Position numbers and translations under genes: made by a program. Below the pieces are notes generated by a model, which saw only the letters and a list, made by a program, of their open reading frames with translations, had not been told where the DNA came from and ran no database searches. Of a stretch of 64,000 nucleotides of DNA, positions 51,033 to 60,698 are shown piece after piece. The first letter of the stretch is position 1. Each line of letters begins with the position of its first letter. This DNA comes from Ferdinandcohnia salidurans (lineage in GTDB: Bacteria > Bacillota > Bacilli > Bacillales > Bacillaceae_L): contig NZ_JBHUEK010000034.1 of assembly GCF_042680725.1 (NCBI RefSeq), positions 1 to 64,000 on the forward strand. Reading direction: 5' to 3'.

Positions 51033-52916
51033 TTACCAATTAAAATTGCCCGCCGTAGCAATTCGATGGTAGAAATGATTACCTAACGAACCTTCTGGTA
51101 TCCCGTTTGGACCATCATGAACTAATCTTTTTTCCTCTAATTCTTCAATTCTCTCGATTGAACCTTCAAGCCAATGTGAAATTCGAAGTTTAGATGTTTC
51201 CATTCTGGCAAGTAATCCCCCGTAGCGGAATTCAATTATTTCCCAGCCAAAAGGTTTATATAGCGAAAACCAAACTTCTCTATGCTTGCTATGGAGAAGA
51301 CTTATTTCTCTCGTCAATTCTTGTAACTCGGTTAAAAGAAGTTTCATCGTTTCTTTATCACAATTGTCATAAGCTGTTTTTAAATGAATCCCCATTTCCG
51401 ACTTAATACTAAGTACACTTGCAAGCTTTTCATAGAATTCGAAAAGTAACGATGTATTAGGGTTTCTATCCTTAGCCGCGCTTAGTTGAGGAATTATCTT
51501 TTGATAATGTGCATTCATTTCAAGTCCACGGATATTTTCATCAAATAAACCAATAAGAAGATCCTGCCATAATAAAAATTTAGAAGCATTTGAGGAATTC
51601 AGATTATTTTCCATTACACCCGGCGTTTCATCTAATTGATTGAGGGTAAGGAAATCTTCTAAATGGTTTCCCGTGCAGAAATGGAAACGCTGGGCTAAAT
51701 GCTCCTTTGTTACTGTTTGATGATAGGTATGTTCCGCATATAGCTGAATAACTGGTAATGCGGTTGTAAGTGGAGTTTCCCCTCCATTATCACCCCATAA
51801 TGTCGTAAAAACTTCTTGTAATCCATCCTTTTTACAAGCTGATAAAGCAGCTTCTGACGTTGCAAATGCACGCCCATAGTTTGGAGAAATCCCATTCCAT
51901 GTCCAGGCTCCCCCAGCAAAAAGAGTATCTCTTCCTAACTCTTTATGCTTCTGAATATAAGTCCGATAAAACTCTTCATCGGCATGATAATAATCCCAAT
52001 ATACGAGTTCCACATTTTTTGGGATGGAAGAAATCGCTTCTTCTGGAATATGTACATTTTCATCGTAATATTCGCCATGTTTTGAACCTAAGCGGAAATA
52101 CATATCACTCCAGATCATTGGTTTTAGCCCATGACGCTCCGCAATCGAAACGACTTGTTCTAAATGTTTATTCATAATCTCAAAACGATTTTCATATCCG
52201 TTTAAATCTAAATAGCGACCAAGCCCAAGCTGATGTGCTTCATCCATTCCAATATGAATGCGATTGGATTTAAATGGTTTCGAAGCAGCTCGAATCATAC
52301 TTTCAATAAACTGGTAAGTTTTTGACTCGCCTACTAATAAAATGTCAGTTGTGTCTCTAATTTCCTTCGCATACCCCCATTTTAAGGCCATTGTTAAATG
52401 AGCGAGAGTTTGGATACAAGGTATCATCTCAATCCCTAGGGCATCTGCATATTGATCGCAAGTCTTTAGTTCATCTTCTGTGTATCGACCACGCATATAC
52501 CCGAAATACGGATAATCTGGTACTTCATACGTATCCTCTGTATAGAGCATGACAACGTTTAATCCCATAATGGAGAGCTTTCTAAGAAATGCTTGAACTT
52601 CATCTACTTTTAGAACGGCATTTCTAGATACATCCAGCATGACACCACTTGTTTGAAAATGTTGCTGTTCAGTTATCTCAAATTCACCACTCTTCTGATA
52701 ATTCTCTAACCACACACCCATTGCACGATAGAAGTGAATTTTTTCCTGATAATAAATTTCACCTTTTCCATCCTTATTGCTAACTTTGATCGGACCTTCC
52801 CGTTGAATAACGGTTATCGGGTAACCCTTTTCATTCAATTCAATTCCCAGATCATCGGTTAATAAATCTAATCCTTTTAAAATTGAATTTGTTTCACCTA
52901 ATAAATGAATATGCAT
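51033..52916 (-). CDS. GH20-family beta-N-acetylhexosaminidase
   Basis: A 627-residue enzyme: N-terminal GH20b-like domain (1 to about 85), TIM barrel with the family catalytic pair Asp225-Glu226 in HIGMDEAHQ, then a helical C-terminal region of about 200 residues. No signal peptide, so oligosaccharides are cut in the cytoplasm to release GlcNAc or GalNAc, which fits nagA next to it. GAGGTA before the ATG. Confidence 0.88.
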   Translation of the reverse strand: MHIHLLGETNSILKGLDLLTDDLGIELNEKGYPITVIQREGPIKVSNKDGKGEIYYQEKIHFYRAMGVWLENYQKSGEFEITEQQHFQTSGVMLDVSRNAVLKVDEVQAFLRKLSIMGLNVVMLYTEDTYEVPDYPYFGYMRGRYTEDELKTCDQYADALGIEMIPCIQTLAHLTMALKWGYAKEIRDTTDILLVGESKTYQFIESMIRAASKPFKSNRIHIGMDEAHQLGLGRYLDLNGYENRFEIMNKHLEQVVSIAERHGLKPMIWSDMYFRLGSKHGEYYDENVHIPEEAISSIPKNVELVYWDYYHADEEFYRTYIQKHKELGRDTLFAGGAWTWNGISPNYGRAFATSEAALSACKKDGLQEVFTTLWGDNGGETPLTTALPVIQLYAEHTYHQTVTKEHLAQRFHFCTGNHLEDFLTLNQLDETPGVMENNLNSSNASKFLLWQDLLIGLFDENIRGLEMNAHYQKIIPQLSAAKDRNPNTSLLFEFYEKLASVLSIKSEMGIHLKTAYDNCDKETMKLLLTELQELTREISLLHSKHREVWFSLYKPFGWEIIEFRYGGLLARMETSKLRISHWLEGSIERIEELEEKRLVHDGPNGIPEGSLGNHFYHRIATAGNFNW

Positions 52917-52978
52917 ATGTGATACCTCTTTTCGATTTTGTCGTAACAGTTCTTTATCTATCTCAAGAAAAATACTTT

Positions 52979-54130
52979 TTAACGTTGATAAACAAAATTT
53001 CCATCAATCATTGTGCTTGCTACTTCTAAATCATTTGATAAAATGACGAGATCTGCATCATATCCAACCGCAATTCTGCCTTTACGGTCACTAACTCCAC
53101 AGACAATTGCTGGATTATAGCTAGCCATTTGCACGGCTTCTTCAATGGGAATACGAGAATTCTCAATGATATATTGAACTGCCTTGTCCAGTGTTAAAGA
53201 GCTTCCCGCTAGGCTTCCGTTCGCTAATGATACTTTTCCACCAATTTTATAGATTGTCTTCCCACCGATTTGATGACACCCATCTAGTAATTGGTTAGTT
53301 CCGGTGCAATCCGAAATTAATGTAATCTGATCCACCCCTTTCATTTTGTAAAGGAGTTCAATTATTTTTGAATGGACGTGAAAGCCATCTGCGATAAGTT
53401 CACAGTGTAATTCTTGTAAATCAAGTGCTGCAAACGCGGCTGTTAAATTACGATGTGTAAACGGACCCATTCCATTAAAACAATGAGTAACTCTGGATAG
53501 GCCGTATTTTATCGCCATTTCCATTTCCTCGTATGAGGCATCTGTATGTCCGGCAGAAATGGCAATATTTTTTCCCTTTAATAATTTAATGACATCGGTA
53601 GCGTTTGGAAGCTCAGGTGCCAATGTTACGATTCGTATCGCATCACCTGCCATTTGAAGGATCGATTGTACTTCTTCAATAACAGGATCTAGTATGTATT
53701 CTGCTTTTTGTGCACCCTTAAATTTCTGATTAATCCAAGGTCCTTCTAGATGGACACCCAAAAGCTGAGCACCACTATGTTTTTCGGAGACTATTTGTTT
53801 ACTTAATAAAAGGAAGGTTTTAATATCTTCTAATGTGGCTGCCCTTGATGTTGACAAGAAACTTGTCACACCAAAGGATGGGAGCCCATTTTGAATGCGA
53901 TAAAAACCTTCCTTTGTACGATCCATAAAATCTTGACCATTTAGACCGTGTATATGTGTATCGATAAAACCAGGACAGATCCACCCTTCCACTTGGTAGT
54001 AGGGCAGATCCTCTATGTTTTTCTGGCCAACGAAAATGATTTTTCCATCTTTGATTTCAATGATCATATTTTTATCAATTCTCTTATCCGTAACAACATT
54101 TCCATGTAAGTAAAAGTGGTTACACATCAT
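52979..54130 (-). CDS. nagA: N-acetylglucosamine-6-phosphate deacetylase
   Basis: A 383-residue amidohydrolase that converts GlcNAc-6-P to GlcN-6-P. Metal site GFIDTHIHG, then SAGHTDASYEEM, THCFNGM, and GSLAGSSLTLDKAV with the catalytic Asp region (ISDCT). The usual partner nagB is not in the island, nor is a GlcNAc kinase; they may lie elsewhere. The ribosome binding site is weak (AAAGGA 12 nt upstream). Confidence 0.94.
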   Translation of the reverse strand: MMCNHFYLHGNVVTDKRIDKNMIIEIKDGKIIFVGQKNIEDLPYYQVEGWICPGFIDTHIHGLNGQDFMDRTKEGFYRIQNGLPSFGVTSFLSTSRAATLEDIKTFLLLSKQIVSEKHSGAQLLGVHLEGPWINQKFKGAQKAEYILDPVIEEVQSILQMAGDAIRIVTLAPELPNATDVIKLLKGKNIAISAGHTDASYEEMEMAIKYGLSRVTHCFNGMGPFTHRNLTAAFAALDLQELHCELIADGFHVHSKIIELLYKMKGVDQITLISDCTGTNQLLDGCHQIGGKTIYKIGGKVSLANGSLAGSSLTLDKAVQYIIENSRIPIEEAVQMASYNPAIVCGVSDRKGRIAVGYDADLVILSNDLEVASTMIDGNFVYQR

Positions 54131-54172
54131 TTGAAATCAAAATCCTTTCGCTTTATGGCATAATTTTACGTA

Positions 54173-55177
54173 TTACGTGAAGTGAATGATTTTTGTAAGA
54201 GTTGTAGATTCTTTGTTTAACAGTTTTTCAAATTCTTGAGGTGCATCTATAAATTCAACAACTTCCGAAATAAACGGTCTGACATCAATGCGTTTATCTT
54301 TAACGAGTCGAATATATTCTTCAAGGTTTCTTCCTTCTGTCCAGCGAACATATTCATAAGGATAATCAATTGCTTCCTTCTCGTACACACTGTCGTATCT
54401 TCCAGGACCTCCAGCTCGAGAAATAAGTAACTGAGCTTCTTTACCAAACATTAAGTCTCTTGGAAAGTCAGGTTCAATATCACCTACGATGACTGCTTTG
54501 CCTTTGGTACGAATCCATTTCAAACATTCATGAGTAAGTGGAGAGCGCTTTCCACCTGCACATAGTAATACGGCATCTGCTCCACGGGATTTCGTATCAA
54601 TCCGAATGGCTTCTTCCATCTCTTCAACGGTCGCAAATGATTTAATATTATCTTCCTTCAGCATTTCGACTCGACTTTCGTGAAGATCATACGTGATCAC
54701 ATTATAGGCTGCTGCATTGGCTATTTTGGCAATTAATTGCCCTAAAACTCCTAAGCCTACGATTACGACTGTTTCACCAAATTGAAGATTCGCAATCCGA
54801 AGGGCATGAATGGCAATCGCACCAAGTCCACCTAGAGCTGCTTCTTTCGGATCAACAGTATCGGGAACTTTAGCATACAAGGTTTTAGGAACTAGCAGAT
54901 ATTCATCATGATGAACATATGGTGCACCGTAACTAGCAACTAGATCCCCTTTTTTCACATCGGTGATGCCACTACCACATTCAACAACCTCGCCCATTGC
55001 ACTGTATCCAAGATGAACCTGTCTTTTTTCACTAATGGCTAGCAACGATAGTTCAGTTCCTGGTGAAATGACTGAATATAATGTTTTAACTAAGATATAG
55101 GAAGGCTTTCCTTCTATGCTTGGTACTTCATCTTCAATGATTTCAACTTTCTTGTTGTTGGCTACAATTCTTTTCAT
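54173..55177 (-). CDS. Zinc-type (MDR) sugar/alcohol dehydrogenase
   Basis: A 334-residue medium-chain dehydrogenase. Nucleotide-binding VGLGVLGQLIAKIA (about 143-156) and start IVANNKKVEIIED. The classic catalytic Cys/His zinc residues are poorly preserved (SPGTELSLLAI, YGAPYVHHDEY), so it may be zinc-poor or zinc-free. ATG 55177, AAGGA upstream. Lies 22 nt after the DapA-like gene. Confidence 0.85.
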   Translation of the reverse strand: MKRIVANNKKVEIIEDEVPSIEGKPSYILVKTLYSVISPGTELSLLAISEKRQVHLGYSAMGEVVECGSGITDVKKGDLVASYGAPYVHHDEYLLVPKTLYAKVPDTVDPKEAALGGLGAIAIHALRIANLQFGETVVIVGLGVLGQLIAKIANAAAYNVITYDLHESRVEMLKEDNIKSFATVEEMEEAIRIDTKSRGADAVLLCAGGKRSPLTHECLKWIRTKGKAVIVGDIEPDFPRDLMFGKEAQLLISRAGGPGRYDSVYEKEAIDYPYEYVRWTEGRNLEEYIRLVKDKRIDVRPFISEVVEFIDAPQEFEKLLNKESTTLTKIIHFT

Positions 55178-55198
55178 TTGAAATCCTTCTTCCGTCAA

Positions 55199-56254
55199 TT
55201 ATTTAGACAGCCACTTAGATAAATTCGCTTTAACAAATTCATCATCATTTAGGTGTGGGTAGCTCGTATAAATACGGTCTAACTCTTCTGCTTGACCAGG
55301 ACTTAAAACTTCACGATCAACTAAACACCAATTTCCTTGAAGAAGTCCTTGTCTAGCTAAGATCTCATTAATGCCAGCTATACTGCCCTTAAAGCTATTA
55401 CGTGAATCAAATATTGCGGCATTCGCATCTGTGATTTGTTGACCAAGTGTTAATAACCCATTTGGTACTGATTTTTGAGCCCTTACTACTTTAATTTCCT
55501 CAAATGTGTCAACGACTGTTTTTGTCCAGACAGACCAATGTCCCAGCAAACCGCCGACAATTCTCTTTTCTACCTTCTTGTCTCCAATTGTGAAATCAAA
55601 GGCTGTTAACAAATCATTTATGATGTTATCATCATTACCCGTGTAAAGTGCGATTTCCTCATTGCGAGGTGAATGGCAAACCGCGCGAACAACGTCAATT
55701 GAACAATATCGATCAAATGGCGCTATTTTTATCGCGTATACATTTGGAATGGAAGCAAAGCGTTCCCAAAATTCATACGAGAAAATACGTCCACCTACTG
55801 CAGGTTGTAAATAAAAACCGAATACTGGAATAACCCCTGCTACTTTTTCAGCACGCTCAATTAATTCATCCTCGGATAAATGGTTCAAGCCACCCATACT
55901 CAAAAGCCCTAAGTCATAGCCGACCTCTTTACTAAATGCTGCCTCTTTAAGTGCCTGCTCAGTAGGTCCACAAATTCCTGCCACTTTAATAAAATCATCA
56001 GGGACATTGGCACGTTTCGTTTCTTCAATGGCGATTGTTAGTACTCGTTCATAAAGATTAAACTCAGGGTCTCGAATTTCAAACTGTGTTGTATGGACTC
56101 CTACTGCGATACCACCTACACCTGCATCGATATAGTAGCGTGTTAAGGCGCGTTGCCCTGCTTCATCAAGTTGTCTATCTTCAGTTAATGCTAGTGGATG
56201 AGCTGGTATTACAGTACCTTCATGAAGCTTTTTCTTAACAGCCTCTTTTAACAT
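55199..56254 (-). CDS. DapA-like (dihydrodipicolinate synthase family) lyase
   Basis: A 351-residue TIM-barrel Schiff-base enzyme: catalytic Lys in YAIKIAPFD. In a sugar operon such proteins act as keto-sugar-acid aldolases or dehydratases. TAATG overlap couples it to the upstream epimerase gene. The exact substrate is unknown. Confidence 0.87.
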   Translation of the reverse strand: MLKEAVKKKLHEGTVIPAHPLALTEDRQLDEAGQRALTRYYIDAGVGGIAVGVHTTQFEIRDPEFNLYERVLTIAIEETKRANVPDDFIKVAGICGPTEQALKEAAFSKEVGYDLGLLSMGGLNHLSEDELIERAEKVAGVIPVFGFYLQPAVGGRIFSYEFWERFASIPNVYAIKIAPFDRYCSIDVVRAVCHSPRNEEIALYTGNDDNIINDLLTAFDFTIGDKKVEKRIVGGLLGHWSVWTKTVVDTFEEIKVVRAQKSVPNGLLTLGQQITDANAAIFDSRNSFKGSIAGINEILARQGLLQGNWCLVDREVLSPGQAEELDRIYTSYPHLNDDEFVKANLSKWLSK

Positions 56255-57270
56255 TAAAATGCACCTTCTCTTTCTTGGAAGTGAGTAGGTTTATTGATCG
56301 TATGACCGTCACCAACAACCCAGTCAGCAATCATATCAATCATTTGTTGTACGGTAACTTTTGGATAACCAAATAATTTATGTGCTTGAGATGCATTATT
56401 TAATAATGCAGTTGGGCTTTCACTATTCACATATACCGGTTCCTTATCCATTCGTTTACCAAATTCCTTTGCAAGCCATCTGACTGACAATGTTTCAGGT
56501 CCTGTTACATTAATAACTTTTGGTGGGTAATTTGTGTGTAACAAGGATCGAATCGCATATTCATTTGCATCCCCCTGCCAGATCACATTCACATTTCCCA
56601 TCGTTAAATCGATTGGCTTCCCTTGGTGTACTGATTTTGCAATTTCAAGCAATACGCCATATCGTAGGTCAATCGCATAGTTTAAGCGAAAGTGAACAAT
56701 TGGTGTTTGGTTCTTATGTGAAAAATAAGTTAAAACTCGTTCTCGACCTAAACAGGATTGTGCATATTCACCAACGGGATTAGGTGTCACATCCTCTGTA
56801 CAACCATTGCTTAAAACAGATGTGAGTGGATACACATTACCTGTTGAAAAAGACACAATTCGTGAATCTTTAAACTTCTCTGCGACACGTCCTGGAAGAT
56901 AAGCGTTCATGGCCCATGTCCGATGCTCATTTCCAACTGTTCCGAATTTCGTACCTGCCATAAAGATAATATTCTTTACATTTGGTAGGTTTTGAAGTTC
57001 TTCTTCCTTCAAAAAGTCAGCCTTAATTGTTTCAATTCCACACGCTTCTAATTCATCTATTAAACTCTCATCTGAGAATCTTGCAACACCAATCACTTTT
57101 TTAGACTGACCTGACTGCTCTACAGCTCTTTTTGCTAATTTCGCTAACGTCGGTCCCATTTTTCCACTAACACCTAAAATCATAATATCTCCGTCCAGTC
57201 GTTGGAGATCCTTTACTAATTCTTTGCTAGGTGTAGACATAAACTCCTCTAATTCTGCAATCGTTTCCAT
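56254..57270 (-). CDS. NAD-dependent epimerase/dehydratase family protein
   Basis: A 338-residue extended SDR: nucleotide motif ILGVSGKMGPTLAKLA, IFMAGTKFGT, and Ser-Tyr-Lys region altered (FSTGNVYP, then EYAQSCLGRE, where the usual YxxxK Lys is not evident). First gene of the 15-kb transcript that runs to 41858. Its promoter at 57344-57372 carries the shared operator. Confidence 0.85.
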   Translation of the reverse strand: METIAELEEFMSTPSKELVKDLQRLDGDIMILGVSGKMGPTLAKLAKRAVEQSGQSKKVIGVARFSDESLIDELEACGIETIKADFLKEEELQNLPNVKNIIFMAGTKFGTVGNEHRTWAMNAYLPGRVAEKFKDSRIVSFSTGNVYPLTSVLSNGCTEDVTPNPVGEYAQSCLGRERVLTYFSHKNQTPIVHFRLNYAIDLRYGVLLEIAKSVHQGKPIDLTMGNVNVIWQGDANEYAIRSLLHTNYPPKVINVTGPETLSVRWLAKEFGKRMDKEPVYVNSESPTALLNNASQAHKLFGYPKVTVQQMIDMIADWVVGDGHTINKPTHFQEREGAF

Positions 57271-57343
57271 TTAAATCCTCCTAGTAACTAATTTTTTGCC
57301 TGCTCTAACGCATAAAAGCATTTGATAATTCTGAATTACCTTT

Positions 57344-57372
57344 ATTTTATCTTTGGCTTTATTAAAAGACAA
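57344..57372 (-). promoter_or_regulatory. Promoter of the epimerase-to-SGNH operon
   Basis: On the minus strand TTGTCT (57367-57372), 17 nt spacer, TAAAAT (57344-57349). The -35 box lies inside the operator at 57358-57396. Confidence 0.75.
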
Positions 57373-57396
57373 GTCACTTAAAGGTCTTTTAATAAA
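57358..57396. promoter_or_regulatory. Glycan-island operator O1
   Basis: TTTATTAAAAGAC (57358-57370) and its perfect complement GTCTTTTAATAAA (57384-57396), 13-bp arms, 13-nt spacer. The sub-block GACAAGTC-N8-GTCTTTTAATAAA recurs at 63237-63264 in front of the binding-protein gene. It overlaps the -35 of the leftward promoter and lies just upstream of the regulator promoter. Confidence 0.8.
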
Positions 57397-57409
57397 CACT
57401 CATTATTGA

Positions 57410-57438
57410 TTGACATTTCGAAAAATTCCTCTTAATCT
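57410..57438 (+). promoter_or_regulatory. Promoter of the GGEEF regulator gene
   Basis: TTGACA (57410-57415), 17-nt spacer, TAATCT (57433-57438). Confidence 0.65.
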
Positions 57439-57451
57439 AGTAATAAGATTA

Positions 57452-57482
57452 TTAAGAGACATTTCTTTAATATGTCTTTTAA
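57452..57482 (+). promoter_or_regulatory. Operator-like inverted repeat O2 before the regulator
   Basis: TTAAGAGACAT (57452-57462) and ATGTCTTTTAA (57472-57482) are complementary with one mismatch, 9-nt spacer. They share AAxAGAC with O1 and end next to the ribosome binding site, fitting autoregulation. An overlapping CTCTTAAT/ATTAAGAG pair (57429-57436, 57451-57458) also exists. Confidence 0.55.
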
Positions 57483-57493
57483 CTGGAGATGAA

Positions 57494-58852
57494 ATGATGA
57501 AAACAAACCAATTATCAGACCATGGTACTGAAATTATTATTGGCATTGTTAGTCCTGAAGCACTGGAAAAAGAAATAATGAAAGCGCTTGAAGCATTCCC
57601 TAATTTTCAGCCAATATTTCTACATTCAACCCCCTCTTCTATTGAACCGGAGGTTATGACAACTTTGATCAATAAAGTGGAAGTTCTTTTATTTACCGAA
57701 TTTCCAACTTATTTAAAAGCCAAGCAGCTTAACAATTTTTCGATACCAGCGCATTACGTTCCCATAATGGGAACTGGGCTTTATCGGTCTTTATTCCTGA
57801 TTAATAATCAATACGATACTAAACATTTCTCGATTGATACGGTTGAAGAAAAATATATTCGCCGAATCCTATATGAATTAGACGAAACGAACTATGTATG
57901 TACATCCTATCCCAATTCTAGTCAACCTGATTGTTCCGGGGAAATTGTTCAGTTTCATCAAGACAACTATCAGAAATATGGCTCCATTGCCATTACTGGG
58001 GTTCAGGAAATCGCACAAAAGCTTTCGGAATTATCTATTCCGTATGAATGGGTAACACCCACTTATCAGGACTTAATTGTTTCCCTCGAACGTGCATTAC
58101 TTGCAACGGAAGCTCGTAAACATAAAGAATCTCAAATCGTTTTTGGGATCATTGATATTGACAAGTTTGATAAAGCTACAGAAAAATACCCATCAGAACA
58201 TGAAGTACAATTATTTAAGTTAAAATTCCAACAAATCATGTTAAATTACACAAAGCTCCTTGATGGACATTTGATTAATTCAGGTGGGGAGGAATTTTCG
58301 TTTATCACCACACGTGGTATTTTCGAAAGAGAAACACGCGGGTATAAATTCATCCCCTTACTCAATTCGATTAAAACAGAGCTAGGTGTATCCATCAGCA
58401 TTGGTGTTGGCTTTGGTCTCACGGCCGCTGAAGCTGGTAACCACGCAAGACTAGCACTCCGACAATCAAAAGAATTAGGTGGAAATGTTTGTTACATCGT
58501 TCGTGAAGACCAAAGTGTAATTGGTCCTGTTGATATGATCACCGATACTCAATATGAAAAATATGACCTATCCATTACAGATGCAGAACTGCTGCAAAAG
58601 GCAGAAAAAGCAGGAATGTCTGCTGCCTATATGACAAAGCTTATGGCAAGGGTAGCACGTCATAAAAAATTTGATTATACAGCTCAAGAGTTAGCTGACA
58701 CATTGAACATTACAACAAGAAGTGCCCATCGCATTCTTTTAAAATGGATGGATGCTAACTTGGTAGATATAGTAGGCGAAGAAAAAATCACCTACAAAGG
58801 AAGACCAAGACGGATTTATAGGCTTAGCTTTATCATTGATGAAAACGAATAA
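57494..58852 (+). CDS. GGEEF-domain transcriptional regulator
   Basis: A 452-residue cytosolic protein. Residues 10-175 form an alpha/beta sensor-like domain (TEIIIGIVSP start). Residues 214-336 are a GGDEF-family domain: DIDKFD (221-226), the active-site-type GGEEF (264-268), SISIGVGFG (300-308) and the ALRQSKELGGN helix. Residues 390-445 are a winged-helix-like DNA-binding end (YTAQELADTLNITTRSAHRILLKWM, wing KGRPRRIYRL). I know no characterised regulator of exactly this make-up. It is divergent from the epimerase operon, so it is probably the local regulator. Start ATG 57494 or 57497 after GGAG. Confidence 0.85.
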   Translation: MMKTNQLSDHGTEIIIGIVSPEALEKEIMKALEAFPNFQPIFLHSTPSSIEPEVMTTLINKVEVLLFTEFPTYLKAKQLNNFSIPAHYVPIMGTGLYRSLFLINNQYDTKHFSIDTVEEKYIRRILYELDETNYVCTSYPNSSQPDCSGEIVQFHQDNYQKYGSIAITGVQEIAQKLSELSIPYEWVTPTYQDLIVSLERALLATEARKHKESQIVFGIIDIDKFDKATEKYPSEHEVQLFKLKFQQIMLNYTKLLDGHLINSGGEEFSFITTRGIFERETRGYKFIPLLNSIKTELGVSISIGVGFGLTAAEAGNHARLALRQSKELGGNVCYIVREDQSVIGPVDMITDTQYEKYDLSITDAELLQKAEKAGMSAAYMTKLMARVARHKKFDYTAQELADTLNITTRSAHRILLKWMDANLVDIVGEEKITYKGRPRRIYRLSFIIDENE

Positions 58853-58864
58853 AGAACAATGCCT

Positions 58865-58908
58865 AAAATAAAATGGCGGGTAAAATGGTTTACCCGCTGT
58901 TTTATTTT
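58865..58908. terminator. Bidirectional terminator after the regulator
   Basis: GCGGGTAAA (58876-58884) pairs with TTTACCCGC (58889-58897), extended by an A/T stem with T-rich tails on both strands. Confidence 0.9.
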
Positions 58909-58930
58909 GCGATAGTAATCGAATCTTTCA

Positions 58931-59830
58931 CTATACATACACCCGTTTTCCTGTATCTTTACTTTCATTGGCTGCTTCAATAAAGCGAATGATTTCTAGC
59001 GTTTCATGTAGGGGAACGCTGGATTGGCCATTTTTAAAAAAGAGAACAATTTCTTCTAATAAACTAAGATAAAAGGGTTTCGAGGAAGCAGAAATCGATA
59101 CATAATGAGTGCCTTTTTCAAAATGTATGATCGCACCGAATTCACCATTTCCTCTCCTACTCCCTCTTGCTGTACCTATTCGCCCATCCTCCCATTGTGA
59201 AACAATCAAATCAGAATCCACAGTAGATACAGAAGTAACATGCTGCGCCCCACAGCCTAAAATGGCATAAAGCATCTCAATCGTATGGATCCCGTACCAA
59301 AAATACCCCGGTTGAGTTTCGACCATATCCATGGGTCCGAAACAATCGGCTCCAATGATTTTTCCTTTATCTTGGATTGCAAGGGCCATTCTTACCTCTT
59401 CTGCAAATCGTAATGCAGATGAACTCATGATTGGAGTACCATATTGTTCAGTAAGCTTCACCATTTCTATAGCCTCAGAAGAAGATAGACACAATGGTTT
59501 GTCAACAAATAGTGGCTTTTGATAGCCTACAAGTTTCTTCACCTGTTCTAGATGAACTCGACCATCAACAGACTCTAATAGGATTGCATCACATGTCTCT
59601 GCTACTTCCTCAATCGTTGTAACCAATTGAACACCACACTGTTCCACTTCCTTTGTTATCCCCTCTATACGAGAATAACTCAACACAAAATCAGACGATC
59701 CGACCGGACAGGCTACAGTCACCTTAGCAGCCTCTATATAAAAGGGGTTGGCCGGATCATTTAGTAACTTTGTAAAAACAGATGCATGTGAGGTATCTAG
59801 CCCGATCATTCCTATTTTTATATCCTTCAT
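58931..59830 (-). CDS. Gfo/Idh/MocA oxidoreductase (3)
   Basis: A 299-residue sugar dehydrogenase-like protein: start IKIGMIGLDTSHAS, catalytic VDKP (LFVDKPLCLS) in place of CEKP. Slightly short for the family. Last gene of the transporter operon, AGGAGAGG before the ATG. Confidence 0.83.
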   Translation of the reverse strand: MKDIKIGMIGLDTSHASVFTKLLNDPANPFYIEAAKVTVACPVGSSDFVLSYSRIEGITKEVEQCGVQLVTTIEEVAETCDAILLESVDGRVHLEQVKKLVGYQKPLFVDKPLCLSSSEAIEMVKLTEQYGTPIMSSSALRFAEEVRMALAIQDKGKIIGADCFGPMDMVETQPGYFWYGIHTIEMLYAILGCGAQHVTSVSTVDSDLIVSQWEDGRIGTARGSRRGNGEFGAIIHFEKGTHYVSISASSKPFYLSLLEEIVLFFKNGQSSVPLHETLEIIRFIEAANESKDTGKRVYV

Positions 59831-59860
59831 ATCGAACCTCTCCTATAAACCTAAAGCAGA

Positions 59861-60667
59861 TTATTTAAGTCCTGATAGCTGAATACCTTCTGTAAAATAC
59901 TTCTGGAAGAACAAGAAGATTAGAAACGTCGGGATAAATGAGATAGTCGACCCTGCCATCTCAATTCCAAAGTTCCCTTCCTTATTTAACGTAGAAGCTA
60001 AACCAACCGTGATTGGATACATTTTTTCATTTGTCATATAAATAAGTGGTTGGAATAAATCGTTCCAGTTACTTACAAATGCGAACGTTCCAACAGTAGC
60101 AATGGATGGAAATGCTAATGGCATATATATTTTTCGAAACACATGAAAATCGTTTGCTCCGTCCATCCTTGCTGCTTCATCTAATTCCATAGGAATGCCC
60201 TGCATAAATTGACGTACTAAAAATACACCCATAATTGCCCAAAGCTCAGGAACTATCAATGCTTGATATTCATTAATCCACCCAAACTTTGAAAACATGA
60301 TAAATTTTGGAATGATTAGCAATTGCGATGGAATCATGATGACAGCCATGAATGTCCAGAATATAAATTCCCTTCCAAAGAATTGCTTTCTTGCAAATAT
60401 ATAGCCTAATAACCCTGCAAAAAACATTTGCGAAAATACAGGGATAACAGTTACAACAACAGAGTTCATAATCCATCGTAAGAAGTTATCATTCCGAAAG
60501 AGGTACGTAAAGTTATTGATCGACGGATCACTAGGAATCCAAAACAATGGGTCCATTGCTGCGAATGTCGTTTCTTTAAATGAACTTAACACCATGATCA
60601 AAAATGGAAGGAGAAAGCAAAACCCCAAGAAGATCGTGACAATATATTTTATTATTTTAGTAAACAA
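59861..60667 (-). CDS. Sugar ABC transporter permease (MalG type)
   Basis: A 268-residue permease with 6 segments; EAA loop EAARMDGANDFHVFRKIYMP. It starts with TTG at 60667. Works with the MalF-type permease and the binding protein; no ATPase gene is present, so a shared MsmX-type ATPase probably serves, as in B. subtilis. Confidence 0.94.
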   Translation of the reverse strand: MFTKIIKYIVTIFLGFCFLLPFLIMVLSSFKETTFAAMDPLFWIPSDPSINNFTYLFRNDNFLRWIMNSVVVTVIPVFSQMFFAGLLGYIFARKQFFGREFIFWTFMAVIMIPSQLLIIPKFIMFSKFGWINEYQALIVPELWAIMGVFLVRQFMQGIPMELDEAARMDGANDFHVFRKIYMPLAFPSIATVGTFAFVSNWNDLFQPLIYMTNEKMYPITVGLASTLNKEGNFGIEMAGSTISFIPTFLIFLFFQKYFTEGIQLSGLK

Positions 60668-60698
60668 GTTCGTTCATCTCCCTTACAACTCTCAACTA

